A DNA stretch of 64,000 nt from Aphelocoma coerulescens (lineage: Eukaryota; Chordata; Aves; Passeriformes; Corvidae), in contig NW_027184085.1 of NCBI RefSeq assembly GCF_041296385.1, positions 59,740,109 through 59,804,108 on the forward strand. Direction: 5' to 3'. The position numbers and the translations under genes were made by a program. A model generated the notes under the pieces. The model saw nothing but the letters and a program-made list of their open reading frames with translations, was not told the DNA's origin and did not search any database. Within the stretch, counting starts at the first letter, position 1. Each line of letters opens with the position of its first letter. Positions 13,148 through 25,896 of this stretch are shown piece by piece.

Positions 13148-14429
13148 CTCAAGGCTCTGACTTCATCACAGAGATCCAAAGACCCACAGACTTCCACAGC
13201 TTTTAGTTCTACCTGCATTTAATTTAGCAGATGTAAACACAATTGTAGCAGAAGAGTCTGCTGAGTCCTTAAGGAGGCTGCAGTCCAAGCTGAATTGTAA
13301 AGAGGCTCATAGTTAAGATTTTCCAAGTTTACTTGCCCAATTCAGTCTTCTTTCCCAACAGGATTAAATAGCTAGGAATGTTTAGAAGCCTGATTAGAGC
13401 AGAAGGTCCAACTCTCTCTCTCAAAATGATTACAAATAAACCAGCATAGAAATTATTTTCATCCAGTACCTCTATCAGTGAGAAAAAGGCAATAATAAAA
13501 CCTTTTCCTATGCAAACTTGTTTTGATGTTTCATACTGTATTTTATTTTGTGAGAAACATTTGATTCTATCGCTGTTTGCTCACTTCTGCTCACATTGAG
13601 CATTTGAATTCCCATTAAGTTTTTAGGTAATTGGGTAAAAATTATTCTCCTTTTTTTCAAAAGGGGGCATGACCCGCAGTTGACTATTATCTTTCCTTGA
13701 ATTTACATGAATTGAAAAATAAAAGATTTTCTTTTTTTTCCATTAGCTTTTAGCAGAGCCAAGATCTCAAGGCTCAAGATCAAAGCATGCAAAAGCTTTA
13801 CAAACTTTAAAAATCAAATAGGGTTTCAACATCAGAACTTGCAAATTTATTATCGTTATTTTTTTAAAAATTGGTGGAATGGTCCCAAAGTCATATCTAG
13901 GAGTTTTCAAATTTTAGCCATAAACTCTGCTACTACAAGGGGAAAATTCTTCCTAATATAAACTCTTCAATAACCCCACTAGCATGTTCACACAGGGCAT
14001 TTATAAGACTTACTCAATTTTTCTGTAGTAAAACAAAGCCCTATCACTTGATGTACAGAATTTTCCAAGTAGAAGATTTCAAACTATGTAGTCTTCAATA
14101 TCTGCAAGTGTTCACAAAACTCTGTTGTAGACTAAGCCTACATTTAAGCATACCTGGCTCTGAATTTCTGCCTCCAAACATGATTTCACACCTAGTAAGA
14201 ATTCAGTTTGCATCTGAGCTGAGCAGTAGGCACAGAATAGAGGTGCTGATGTTATAATGTTTTATGAAAGCACCAAATCACAAACAGTGAAAGTAGCAAA
14301 TAGAGTGCTAGAAATTATTCAAAAAGGAATACTGAAGGGAAAGCACTATTATGCCAGTGCATAAATTCATTATAGAACTACATTTTGAATGTTTTCATTT
14401 CTGTTATATTATTTTTGAGATGTGAGAAT
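13148..14429. other. Unique AT-rich non-coding DNA
   Basis: No gene or recognisable repeat. AT-rich with frequent stop codons. Confidence 0.55.
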
Positions 14430-14800
14430 AGGAATTGAGGAAAGTGCAGAGAAGCGTATCAGGTATGCTCAAAGTTAATAATATTGATAGAAGGAATAGC
14501 TAATAGACCTGTACTCTTCAGCCCAGGAAAGAGATGGGTAGGAAGGGATAGAACAAAAATCTATAAAAATTATTAATAGAATGAAAAAGTTTTCCAATAG
14601 AAGGCCTAGGGGGCAGGGAGGGAAGTCAGCTGACAAAAATGAAAGGAGATAGTGCTTCAGAGAGGTCCTCAGGATGTTCTATATGTTCAGATTTTATGTA
14701 GGCTCAAAAGGGCTTGAGCAAATTAAGAAAACTCTTAAGGCCTATTTGAAAGCAATACTTGTAACTCAGAAAACCCTCAGTCATAGTTTCTACCTGTGGA
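14430..14800 (+). mobile_element. Ancient CR1/L3-like LINE remnant (end of ORF2)
   Basis: The stretch around GTACTCTTCAGCCCAGGAAA (14512-14531), followed by a 'GATAGAACAAAAATCTATAAA' type segment and 'ATTATTAATAGAATG', matches the order I recall for the end of ORF2 in old CR1/L3-like LINEs of birds and reptiles (a 'LFSLEKR...GDMIEVYKIMNG'-like peptide). Frames are broken by substitutions and small indels. Ends are approximate. The call is from recall of the family and would be settled by a profile search; it is much older than the CR1 3' ends elsewhere in the window. Confidence 0.55.
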
Positions 14801-15015
14801 GATACACAAAGATCATCTGCTGTATTGTACTCTGAGATGACATTATGGTCACAGCTGAACTTTGCTCTCACTCAGCAGGGTTACTAAAGCATATTATTTA
14901 CACTCTGTGTATAAATATGTACAGGCAAAAAAACAGGCCCTAGGTGTATAAATGCATTTTGTCACTTTTTCGAGTGTACCTTGGAATGTTACCCCATTTA
15001 GTCAATTTTTATCTA

Positions 15016-15037
15016 CAAACAAAACAAAACAAAACAA
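15016..15037. repeat. (CAAAA)n simple repeat
   Basis: About four tandem copies of CAAAA, the first one base short. Confidence 0.9.
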
Positions 15038-15330
15038 TCTCCGAACCCAGCTGCACTCTACCATATCCTTTTCAGTACTGAAATCAATTAATCATTAGTG
15101 TTAAATAGCACATTTCTAGGAGCAGTGGTTTTATTTGATGTAGATATTTTTGACTCTGAAACAGTCAAATTCTCTTTCTCTGAAAAAAAGAAGATAGATA
15201 ACATGAGGCAGTAATAGAAAAAGGGTTTACAGGCTTCAACAGCTTATCTGTCAAGACTGTCACTAAGTTACTTAAAGACTCTTATGGGATTGAGAACTTG
15301 CATTTGACATTTTTGTGTAGAAACACCAGT

Positions 15331-15356
15331 CACACACACACACACACACACACACA
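15331..15356. repeat. (CA)13 microsatellite
   Basis: 26 bp of uninterrupted CA repeats, preceded by GT and followed by TAGAG. Confidence 0.95.
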
Positions 15357-18300
15357 TAGAGACCTGCTCCCCCAAGATCACTGCAAGAACTACAACGCTT
15401 ACCAATATAACCAGATATAACTCTCCTCAGCTGTAATTTCATTTAAAATGCACTCATTCTATAGGCATTCTTTAGATTTTCCCTTTAACTTTGGGCCAGA
15501 TGGTGCCAGTGGGAGCATGTAATGTGAATCTGTTCTCACAAATAAGGAACTTTTGACGACATTGGCCTTCAGTGAACTGCTGTAATATCAATGGCTACTG
15601 AAGCTTTTTTTTACAGAGGCTTTGGTTTGCTGGTATTGAATGGGGTGAGAACACAGATTTCTTTTTTCCAGGTCTGAACATAAAGATGGTACTGATTATC
15701 ACCAGCTTCTGCATAGAACAAGACGGCAGTGCAAGGCTTATTGTGTATGACACAGACCCCCATAAATATTGACACCGTTTCACTTAACTTCTCTCCATTT
15801 AAGCTGGGTTTTTTATCCTTTGGAAGCTCAGCATGTAAAATATGTAGTACAAAAGCATGTAAATTCAGCAGATAAGTTATAGTTAATTTTTTGTCTGCTT
15901 TCTTCTATTCTAGCTTCTATTCTGACTTGCTTAGTAACACTAGTAAGAATCTGGCATTTCAAAGTGGAGAAATGAACTATTGTTTTCAATAGGTGCATTA
16001 GTTACTGCTCCAGACAAATATGATAATTAAAGCTATGCTTTAACACCCTTGCACAGTGAACAAAAGGAGCTTCCAACACTCAGAGGTACATAGTGGGGAA
16101 ACTAGAACCATGGCAATTATCCCAAAAGAAGATTTCTCAGTGATCAAACACAACAAACTTAATAAATTTCATTTTATCTTGAGTCAAGGATACTCTACCT
16201 AGTAGAACTGAAAAGGAGATTTTAGCTCTGTGAGACAGCTGATATTCAGACGTTTTACTTTCTCTAGCAAAGAAAATCTAAGTTTCAGAACATTCCAGAG
16301 AACAAACATTTTCAGGAAAGGTCAGTTAAGCAATGAAAGTATTTTTCATTCTGAAAAGCTTCAGATGTATTTTATATCCACCTAAGCCAGTATCATGGCT
16401 TACAGGAAAAGCAACACAGCTCTCTCATACTTTAAAAATTTGGCTTCTCAACTTCCAGGGACATGTACTTTAGCTAGGAGCATTCCTCTGTGGATAAACT
16501 CGCCAGGATCTATCATAAGAAATATAGTCTAGCCAAGCTGAAGCAGTGTGACGTACCCATACTACTTCAGTGAGGCTCCAGGGCTACTTAGTAGAAAGCA
16601 ATATGAACTCAAATCATCCAGACTGAAATCTGTTGAGGTGGATAGACATAATCAGGAAAAATAAGTTTCACAACAGAAAACTATTTGACAATATACTTTG
16701 CCACAGACTTCTTGATTGGAAAAACCTGTGTTTGTTTAAAAAATGTCTTTACTTAAGATCATATTTTAAATATTGATGAGTATGAGCCAGGGCCACTCAC
16801 CAATTTCCAAATCTTTACTTAGGTTCAGTAACTTGTAAATAACATGCAGTCTTTTTGATCTCACTTGTTTTTGGTATAAAGTTACACTTCTCACAAGAAT
16901 GAGCATTGACAAATTGGATCCCAAATTATTCTGCAATATTTAGCATAATACTTAGATATATTAAGACATCCTTTGCAAGGACATAAACATTATTTAAATA
17001 TTTTTATTAGTTTTGATTGCTTTCAGCTGCATCTGTTGGCAAAAAACATTTTCCTTGGAGAACAGCCATTTTTTCTTTCTGTGCATGTTGCTTTTGTTTC
17101 TTTATTCTTTAAGCTGGTGTTTGTAGAAAGTAATCTACAGTTACTTCCAAAATTCCCTCTTTCCTAAATTTCAGGTTCTTCAGAAGCCTCACACTTCTTT
17201 TATTTTCAATATTTTCAATATCTGCAGGGTTTTGAGGAAACTGAATAGCAGATATAATAAAGGGAGAGCTATATTTATCTATTCCTTTTGGTGTTCCATA
17301 TGCATGTGTTAACAGTGACTTTTATTAAAACTTTTATTGATTCCTGTGTTTAAAATCACTTATATGTCCCAAAAGTTTCCAAAGTTCTTTCAAATTTCAT
17401 GTTTTGACAGAGTTAAAGAATAAGCAAGGTTTAGAAATTCCAGGAAAATATCTATTTTCAAATACAACGCACCCTCACCTACACAATGAGCCAAATCCTT
17501 TTGAAGCTGTAGCGTTGGAAACTGTATTTGTGGTATGGTTTCACGCATGCATAGCTTACAGTTCTACTTAATCTTATAAAAAAACCTGACTTTATTTTAA
17601 TTCACGTTCCTAGAGAGGTAGGGTAATATTATCCTGTTATTTGTTATCCTTATTGAACACACACTGTCAACTTTTGGAAAAGGAGGGGATGGTTTAGCAG
17701 TCTAACTAACAATTTCTCCACAAGGTCTTCATATTTATATAAGGGCTCACATTTAATGAGTCTCAGACCCTGCTGCTGGGCAATAACACAGAGTAGATCA
17801 CAAAACCTACCCAAATCAAGGCTGATATTCTTTGTATATTAAAGTCTGTTGCTGTAGGAAATTGTCCTCTTTCAATCAAAGCTACAATGGAATCTGGACA
17901 CGGACACTGTATTTAGATACTAGGCACCATGTCACAAAATGCTTTAATGTGGAATGCATAGCATTTATTTCCTCTCTCAAATTGCCACAGAAATCCATAG
18001 GCTTTCTCATATAGCCTTCTAAGTCTGTCTTCAGTTAAGCATATCTTTTGTATTCTACTTGAGAAACAGCAGTAGTATAAACATTAGTATGGTTTTCCAA
18101 GTCAATATGCATGCATTTATTTCAGACCAACCAGATTTCTTTTCCATACCTATGTCTCTTCTCAGCTGAAAACAAAAGGAGTAGGTTGTTTGTGATGTCC
18201 ATAGCATATTTCTACTTCACAACACAATAACGTGCTAGCAGCACTGGAAAAACTTTTGCATTATGTTAGTTTATTAAGGTAATGGTCATTTTCACCATGC

Positions 18301-18587
18301 CTAAATAGGTGGCATGGTGTTTTCTAACTCCTCCTGTTTCACGCCTGTGTGTACACATGCACATCCACAAGGAGCCATTCCCTTTTACAGCATGTCCACT
18401 GTAGGAAAGCTGTTAGAAAGAAGAGACAGACTGAATCGACTTCCTGCATTTTTAAGCATTCTTTTATTCCTAGTTGATCTTTGCTTTATTCTAGCTCCAA
18501 GCTGCTTGGGGTTTTTTTGCAGTGATATCATTTTCAATTAATATTTTGCAAAAATCAGATGGTATATTCTCATACCAGAATAAGATT

Positions 18588-19613
18588 TGTGGTAACTTGA
18601 CCCTAGATGGACATCAGGTGCCCACCAAAGCTGCTCTAACCCTCCCCTCCTCAGCTGGGCAGAGGAGAAAAATGCAGTGAAAGACTTAAGAGAAGGACAG
18701 GTAGGTATTACTCACCAATTATCATCATGGGGAGAACAGACTGGATTAACATGTTAATTAATTTATTTACTACCAATCAAAACAGAATAGAACAACAAGT
18801 AAACCCATATCTTAAAACATTTTTTGCCATCCCCTCTCTTCTTCCTAGGTGTAATTTTAGTCACAATTTCTCTCCCTCCTCCTCCCCAGCAGCACAGGGT
18901 GATAGGAAATGGGGCCTGTGGTCAGCTCATCACACATTTCTGCCACTCCACCCTTGAGGAACAAGGACTCCTCACACTTCTCCCTTGCTCCGGCATGGGG
19001 TCTCAGCTATATGAACTCCTCCAGAGTGAGACTTTCCAAGTTCTTCAGGAACTGCTCCAGCATGAGTCCCTTCCAGGGTGCAGTCCTTCAGGAACTGTAT
19101 GGATCCCCCAGAGGGTCAGAGGTCCTGCTAGGAGTCTGCTACATTGTGGGTTTCCCATGAGGTCACAGCTTCCGTCAGGCATCCCCTTGCTCCAGCAGGG
19201 GTTCTCCACGGGCTGTGGTTGGATCTCTGCATCCCCATGGACCTCCATGGCTGCAGGGGCACAGCTGCCTCTCCATGGGCTGCACCGCGGGCTGCAGGGG
19301 AATGTCGGCTCCAGCGCCTGAGCACCTCCTGCCCTCCTTCCTCACTGACCTTGGTGTCTGCAGGGCTGCTCCTCTCACATCTTCTCACTCTCTTCTCAGG
19401 CTGCAGTTGCTGTCAGGCGGGTTTTTCCCCCTTCCTAAGTCTGTCCCCCAGAGGCGCTGCCGCCGCTGCTGATCCCCTTTGGCCAGTGGCGTTGGCTCTG
19501 TCAGACACAGGGGAAGCCTCCAGCAGCTTCTCACAGGAGCCACCCCTGCAGCTCCTCCTCAGTCACATCCTCGAGATCCTTGCCGCTACCAAAATTTTTC
19601 CAAGCCCAATACA
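18588..19613 (-). mobile_element. Solo LTR of an avian ERVL-type endogenous retrovirus
   Basis: Read on the minus strand, the element runs from a start of the form TGTATTGGGCTTGG (at 19613 inward) to an end of the form ...CAAGTTACCACA (at 18588), so it has the TG...CA ends of an LTR. An AATAAA polyadenylation signal lies at 18762-18767 on the minus strand, followed by the 'GGTGGGCACCTG' block near the 3' end that I recognise from an abundant bird ERVL LTR. The middle (18900-19450) is GC- and CpG-rich against the AT-rich flanks and holds decayed tandem modules built on CTCCAGC...CCACGGGCTGCAG. No internal retroviral gene adjoins it, so it is a solo LTR left by recombination. I saw no perfect 5 bp target duplication, in keeping with age. 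Frames of 60-165 codons across it on both strands are by-products of GC content and are not genes. Confidence 0.85.
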
Positions 19614-19719
19614 AAGGAAGTGAAAATTATTTTAAGTCTGGCTCAGAATGTCATTAAAAAATAATTGCTAAAGATCAGTGTTTTAAAAGAGTACACCCTT
19701 AATAATTTGCATCCTTGAT

Positions 19720-19990
19720 ATTGGCCAAGTAGGTCCCTAGATTGCTAATTTTCATTTTTTAAAAGTCTTGCAGAACACTTAGAATTCTAAGAGACTGGAG
19801 GAAGGCTAATATATCAATAACTAAAGAAAGGTAAATGGGATGACCTGGGTAATTAGTGCCTTGTCAGTATGACATTGATCTAGGCAAAATAATGGAATTA
19901 CTTGGGTGGGATAAAATTAATAAAGAATTGCATGCTAAGTAATACCAATGAACAATTAATATAGAATTTGTGCCTTTAAAGCAATTTTGA
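19720..19990 (+). mobile_element. Ancient CR1/L3-like LINE remnant (reverse transcriptase region)
   Basis: GACTGGAGGAAGGCTAATAT (19793-19812), then AAAGGTAAATGGGATGACCT (19828-19847) and GGGTAATTAGTGCCTTGTCA (19848-19867), encode degraded versions of the 'DWRKANI', 'KGKRDDPGNYRPVS' and 'LTSIPGKIME' blocks at the start of the reverse-transcriptase domain of CR1-clade LINEs. Stop codons interrupt every frame. It lies about 100 bp past the ERVL LTR and appears to belong to the same old family layer as 14430-14800, which carries a later part of ORF2. Edges are approximate. Confidence 0.68.
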
Positions 19991-20552
19991 CATATCTTTT
20001 GTTGTCTTTTATTTACTTGGTTTTTTAAAGACAGCAGTACTGTTAGAATTTTCTGTAAAGTAAATTTCTCCTTGACCTCATTATCTTAGAGTTTCATCAG
20101 CAATGTGGAATAAAATACTATCATTATTCCAGCTTTCAGGGGAAAAAAAGTGTATTGGAGAATAAGTAAAGAGTACCTTGTATATAATGGTCAGAATTGT
20201 CTTTTTAAATTCCAAAGAGACTGTGTTTCTGTGTGAGCAAGTATAAAGTCATCTAGGGTGAAAAGATATGTAGATGTTCAAGGTTAATGACATGTAGACA
20301 TTACTGTATATACATGTAGCTATTGCTTAAAATATTTTCGTTTGTAATATTGTAGTAAAAAACCCTTGGAACTGGGGTAAATAAACTACTCACCTTGAGC
20401 TCATAATGGATGTCACAGAGGACAGACAGTTTGAGACTGCAGAAATAGTGGGTCTGAGTAATAATTGTATTATGTATTTTGCCTTTGGTATCTGTTTCTA
20501 CATAAACTATGTATTTCTAGAATATTAGAGAATTCCTTGATGTTCCAATTGT

Positions 20553-20566
20553 AAAAAAAAAAAAAA
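20553..20566. repeat. Poly(A) run of 14
   Basis: Fourteen consecutive A residues in unique DNA. I see no retrocopy body upstream and no target duplication, so there is no support for a processed pseudogene. Confidence 0.9.
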
Positions 20567-22596
20567 GATGTGGAAAAAAATTAAATTGTTTCTGAGAGAT
20601 GAAAATAAATAGTGGATTGGACAGTATAGCTTATAATAGAAGAGTCCTTGAGCTGAAACTGAAAGCTGAGAGGAAAAGGCTTGTTCATAATCTAGAATAT
20701 CAGTATGGGGAAAAGGAGCTTCAGAACAGAGTCTTTTCAATAAAGCAGACCAGGAGAAAATAGCATTCACCAGCTAAAAGCTGAAGCTAGGGAACATCAT
20801 CTCCAAATAAGAAGTACACTTTCAACAGTAGGTCTAAATGGCACTTTCTCATAGCAGTAGCAAATTTTCTATCAGTGGAAAACAGAAATGGAGATTGGCA
20901 GCTTTACTAAAAGCTTCTTCTGGTTCAAAGAGGCATTAATTCAGCAGAATCCCCATTATGTAGGAGAGGAGGCCAAAAAAGATAGTCATAGTGATCTCAT
21001 TTAAGTTTATTATCCACGTATCTGTTAAGTGCATGCAATTTTAATGCTGCTGTATAATGTAAGAATGCCATCTCTTCACATGCACATTTCTCTGGCTTTG
21101 ACTAAAGGAAAAGAAATCCAAACACCGGCAACTACTCTGATTACAGGTATCTGAAGGCTGGAAACTTCATGTGCCCTCCTCCCAAACAATATTTTTCTCC
21201 CTGAGTGCTTGCCCTTTCCTATCCGAGGCCATTCAATTTGCCTTAAATTAGACTGGTATTCCACACAGTACATTGAGAACCACAAAATTTATAGGAATGT
21301 ATGTTTTCCTCTATGTTACTGTATCATCCTTTGTAAATTGACTTACTTAATGCTCCTGTTCTGACTTGGAAAATTACTGGAGAGGTCATATATAGTCATT
21401 ACTCATACTGTGAAAAATGGCAAAGTATATAAGAGTCTCCTGTCCCACTGGTAAAACTGTGTGAGAGGAAAGGATGTAAAAATACAATGTCAAAAGATCA
21501 AGTGAAACAATTTTCTACATTATATTCAAGTACGTTTTCATCGGCTGAAAACTCATTTTGGACCCAAAGTTGTTCTCTTTTTAAATTAATAAAAAGTCTT
21601 TCTGATTGCTTCTAGTAAATTCAGAGGGGAATGATTTACTTAACTGACATAAAACAGTCACTAGATTTAATGATAATAACAGAAGTCTTATGACACTCAG
21701 TTCATGTGATTTCCATATGCCAAGGCTTACAACTGTAGTACTCCGATGTACTAGTGCTATCTATTCTTAAGTAGAGCTAATATTGGCCACTTGAACTTCC
21801 TTTAAATTTATGTTGCTGAGCAGGTTAACCTACCACTTCATTGTCTAGCTTTTAAGTTAACAAAAATAGATGTTATTTCCAGTCCTACAAATATATTTGG
21901 AGTGAATCAAATGATGAGTTGTTACTTCATTTTATTGGGGGCTTGGACAAGCATTTTAGAACAGTTCCTATCATGCAGGTTAAAAATATTGTATTTAAAA
22001 ATAAGTATATATTCATTTTCTTGGACTTGCGTAAACAATGTTTAACAGTGAAGTATTTTTGAACAATGAATTTTCTTTAAATATGAATGGAAAAACTGAT
22101 AGTGATTTTTTCTAACAAAAACAAACGCTGATATTTTAATTACTCAACCACAACATTTAGTCTAAATAGAAACTAATGTTTTTAGCAGGCATAGGATAAT
22201 GGTAAATATTATGAGTTAATGATCCTGCAGAAATCTTATATAGCATCATCCTAATTAGTAGAAGCTAATAATGAGAAGAAAACAAAAAATAAATGTTAGG
22301 AGTCCAGTTTGCTCTGGCTTAGGGACTTATGAACTCATAAAGTGATATCACCAGGTGCCTTCAGAACTATTTCATAAACACCTATGAAAAATTTAGGAAT
22401 TAGAACTAGCATCACTTTTAAGTATTAGCTGAACGGACAAGAGAAATCTTTTATGATACTTACCTATCCAAGGTTGTAACTAATTACAATTAAAATAAGC
22501 AGCATAAAGACACAGCTCTGGTACTGATCTTTTCACATAGCAGGGCTGGAGTCCAAATTCCTCAGCTTTCAGAAAGGTCAAAAATGCATAAAATAC

Positions 22597-22637
22597 TATC
22601 CAGAGTACTGTATCCAGAGTACTGTATCCAGAGTACT
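22597..22637. repeat. Three tandem copies of a 14 bp unit
   Basis: The unit TATCCAGAGTACTG occurs at 22597-22610 and 22611-22624 exactly, and again at 22625-22637 with the last base changed. Near-identity of the copies points to a recent tandem expansion in otherwise unique DNA. Confidence 0.92.
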
Positions 22638-23520
22638 CATCCATATGTGATGATTTTGTGAATATAAACCCCAGTCAAATGCTAAAACGGATGATAAATC
22701 AAGCTTCTCTCCCACTGTAGTACAAGAGTGTCAGAAAGGAAAGTACTAGTAGTCCTAAGAAATTTTATCTCTTTCCTGGTGTGCATGTAAGCATGAATGT
22801 TTGAAACCGTAATATGTTTATCATTCGGGTGGGAGATATGCTTTGCATATCCCTCAGAATGGAATATCTTCTTGGGTAGAAAATTGATATGTATACCTAA
22901 CTAATTGAGGGGCTTCGGAAATTGTGGAATGTAACTCAGTGAAGGGTTTTGTACAGATTAAATGGTACAATTTCTTATGGAAATACTAATTTTTATTTTG
23001 ATATTAATTGAGGGTCTTTTGGAAGATAAGAGATGTGTAGGCTGTATTGTTTTAAAACCTATAGTGGGTTTTGTATTGTGCAGTCAAATCCTCATGTAAC
23101 CTGAAACTCTCTCGTTTCTGAATCCTCAAATGGATTAGATCTCTAACTGGACAAACCCAAACTTAATTTGCTATTGAGAGCAAACATATAATTTTAAGAA
23201 ACCAATAAATATTTCCTCTGTTTCAGGTTTATGATGCAATGGCTTTCTAGTATATCATTGTGTATTGCACATCTGCAGGACAAAATGGGAAATTAAATGT
23301 AAGTGTCATTTGTAGTAGGTAAAAGCTTGAAATAGCAAATATTCACTGGTTAGCCAAAATAAGGAGAAATTAAAGACTGCAAATTAAATATGATGGAGGA
23401 ACTGTAGTAGTAGTTTCTCCAAGGGAAGAAGGAGGAGGTGTTACTTGGAATATAATGGCATAATTCAAAATAAATTTATATAACAAAATACTTATCCATT
23501 CAAAGTCTGGAAGTGAAATG

Positions 23521-23558
23521 TAGCCCCTTTATACCAACGTAGCCCCTTTACATCAATG
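23521..23558. repeat. Two tandem copies of a 19 bp unit
   Basis: TAGCCCCTTTATACCAACG is followed directly by TAGCCCCTTTACATCAATG. The copies differ at four positions, so the duplication is older than the one at 22597. Confidence 0.85.
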
Positions 23559-25846
23559 TAGTCAAACACTGCCAAATGCAATTTATCACAAATGTTTGTT
23601 TCAATACCTCAAAATCCAAGCTTGCCCAAGCTTGCTACAACCAGATTAACCAAGCAGTATATGTGGATGCAGTATGGGAAAGAACAACTGCTTTGGGAAC
23701 AGCTTTCATGCTATCAGGATTTGTACTTCCATCTGTTGGGAATGGATTCAAAACCATTTGGCACTGTAAACATGTAGCTGATAATAGTCCATGTTGGAAT
23801 CTGAATTTAGAAGAAACACTAAAATTGTTGATTATTGGGTGATGAAATTAAGGTTTACAGTAGAAGGAGAAAGTTGATACTGTTTTCTGGTCTTACCAAC
23901 AAACACAGAAGCAGACATTTCATTTTAACAGTTTTGTTATAGAAATCGTACAGGGCTCTCAGTCCTGTTTTACCAGGCATTCCTGTGCTCTTCCTTTGCC
24001 TGGCAATATGATCTGGCTTTCATGAACATGGTCTGTGAATGAAATATCAAGTTTGGATAACCAGGAAATGCTATCAGTCAACTTTAGTGATTGTCTGCTA
24101 GAATCATCTCAGGGAAGATGGGACTGGAAAAGGACTGCCAAGGTTTATTTAATAAAGCTCCTGCCTCATTAGCTGCTTATTCTAAGCAATGACAAATCAT
24201 TGAGAGAGCTGATCAACAAGCTTGTTCTTGAGTATCCCTTGAGAATTATTTGATTAATGAGGTTCTGCTTCATGGTATAGGTGGCTTCTGTAAGTCCTAG
24301 AGGAGCTGCTTATGCTTCTTTATCTGGAGAGCTATTTTTGCAAATTTAATAGCAAATTTTGGAGATTGTAGCCTCAGAAACACAACCAATATGCAAGTAT
24401 TTTAGAAGCCAGTTGTGCAAATAATCCTCTCTCTTCAGACTTGAAAAATAAAACCAGTCTCTCAGTTTTATTCTCTTCTTCTAGTAACTGCCTTCAAACA
24501 TTTCTAAACTATTATAAAAATCAGGCCCAAGAAGGCTTCAATTGCTGTTTAATCATTGAGAGCTCCCAGAGATTTTCTCATCTCTTGTTCATGAGTTTCG
24601 AAACAGTGGTACTTGGACAGGGAAGAGAATCAGTCTCTGTCGCTTTTTCTTTGGTGTGAATTGCAGTGTACAAGGCATACTGTATATGTACAAGGCATAG
24701 CTGTGGAGAGATGAATGAGCTGGAGGACTTCAGATAAGGACAAAGAGCATACCTCATTGTGAGGGCAAACTGTGGTAAAAGCACATGTGCTCATGCTAAC
24801 CTACACTTGATGAATTCAGATTACCCTCCGCAGCCCTGAGCGGTGTCGCGTTCAGTATCACATCAGTCATCTTGGCTCCTGACAGCTGTGGTGCAGTTCA
24901 GGGCTTAGCAAGCAGAACCACAATAGCAAGCATGCCTCATATTGCTCAAGAGTAAGTTTTCTAGAAGAGATCTGACTAGCACAGTGAAATGCAGAAATAT
25001 CAGAAAAGGGACCTATGAAAGCAGTGTGGCACTCAAAAGTAGTCCATTGCACTCCTGAAAAAGTGAACCAAAGAGGGTTCTTGAAGGCTTGCAGGGCAGA
25101 AGTCAGTTTCTGTTGTCAGAAACTTTGCTTCCAAAACAAGAATATGATAGTGGTAGAAAAGGATGACATACTTAATTATTGCCTAATATACAGACATCAG
25201 ATGTAAAATGCTGAAAAGAGTTTAATTAATTAATTTTGCTCATCAAAAGTGAATTCAGTATTTCAATTCATTATCCAGATGTAAATCTGTGAAACTTGAT
25301 AAAATACTCTTTATAATGTACATAATTAATACTAATTTTATATTTCTTCCATACAGAATATTTTCTGTGAGCCTAAAATGGCCTATTTGGGATTACTAAT
25401 ATTACAAACATAAAATAGCTGGGGGGAAAATTATGAATGAAACTCGATGTTTATGCATGCAATTTGTACACTTGTAGTGGGGATGTGATTACTTTGATTT
25501 AGACAAACTATGATTTGAATTTTATCTTAAAGTTCTGTTTCCCTGGATGCTACAGAAAACTAGTATTGATTTGTCTTGCAGATGGATGGAAGCTGTCACA
25601 GCAGCTATGACACCTTGGGAAAACCTACATGGCACATGTAATTAAAATCTGACTCAGATATGAGATGAGAAAGCAGTATGGTTACACAAAATGTTACCTT
25701 CCTAGAAAATCCTTGCTTTGATGATGCATTTGGAAGGACCAAGTGAGGCATGTTTCTGCTCATAACACTGCAGCTTTTAAAAACTGTAAGGTCCACTGCT
25801 TTGTGAGTAAGCGTGGGGCTCTGATTTTGTTCAAGTCTTAAGTCAG

Positions 25847-25896
25847 GCAAATGCCTGTATCATAGACAAATGCAAATGCCTGTATCATAGACAAAT
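25847..25896. repeat. 25 bp tandem duplication
   Basis: A unit beginning GCAAATGCCTGTATCATAG is present twice in direct tandem, at 25847-25871 and 25872-25896, with no mismatches. It is a recent replication-slippage type duplication. Confidence 0.9.

Larger units (their letters stand above)
14801..18587. other. Unique AT-rich non-coding DNA with small simple repeats
   Basis: No gene recognised. Contains a (CAAAA)n stretch at 15016-15037 and a (CA)13 microsatellite at 15331-15356, both listed separately. The rest is AT-rich and stop-rich in all frames. Confidence 0.55.

Noticed and set aside
18824..19623. Overlapping frames of 60-165 codons on both strands
   Set aside because: They lie within the GC-rich body of an ERVL-type LTR, whose ends and polyadenylation signal are visible. 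Overlapping frames in all phases indicate base composition, not coding.
20520..20580. Poly(A) run as the tail of a processed pseudogene
   Set aside because: No mRNA-like body, polyadenylation signal context or target duplication is visible upstream.
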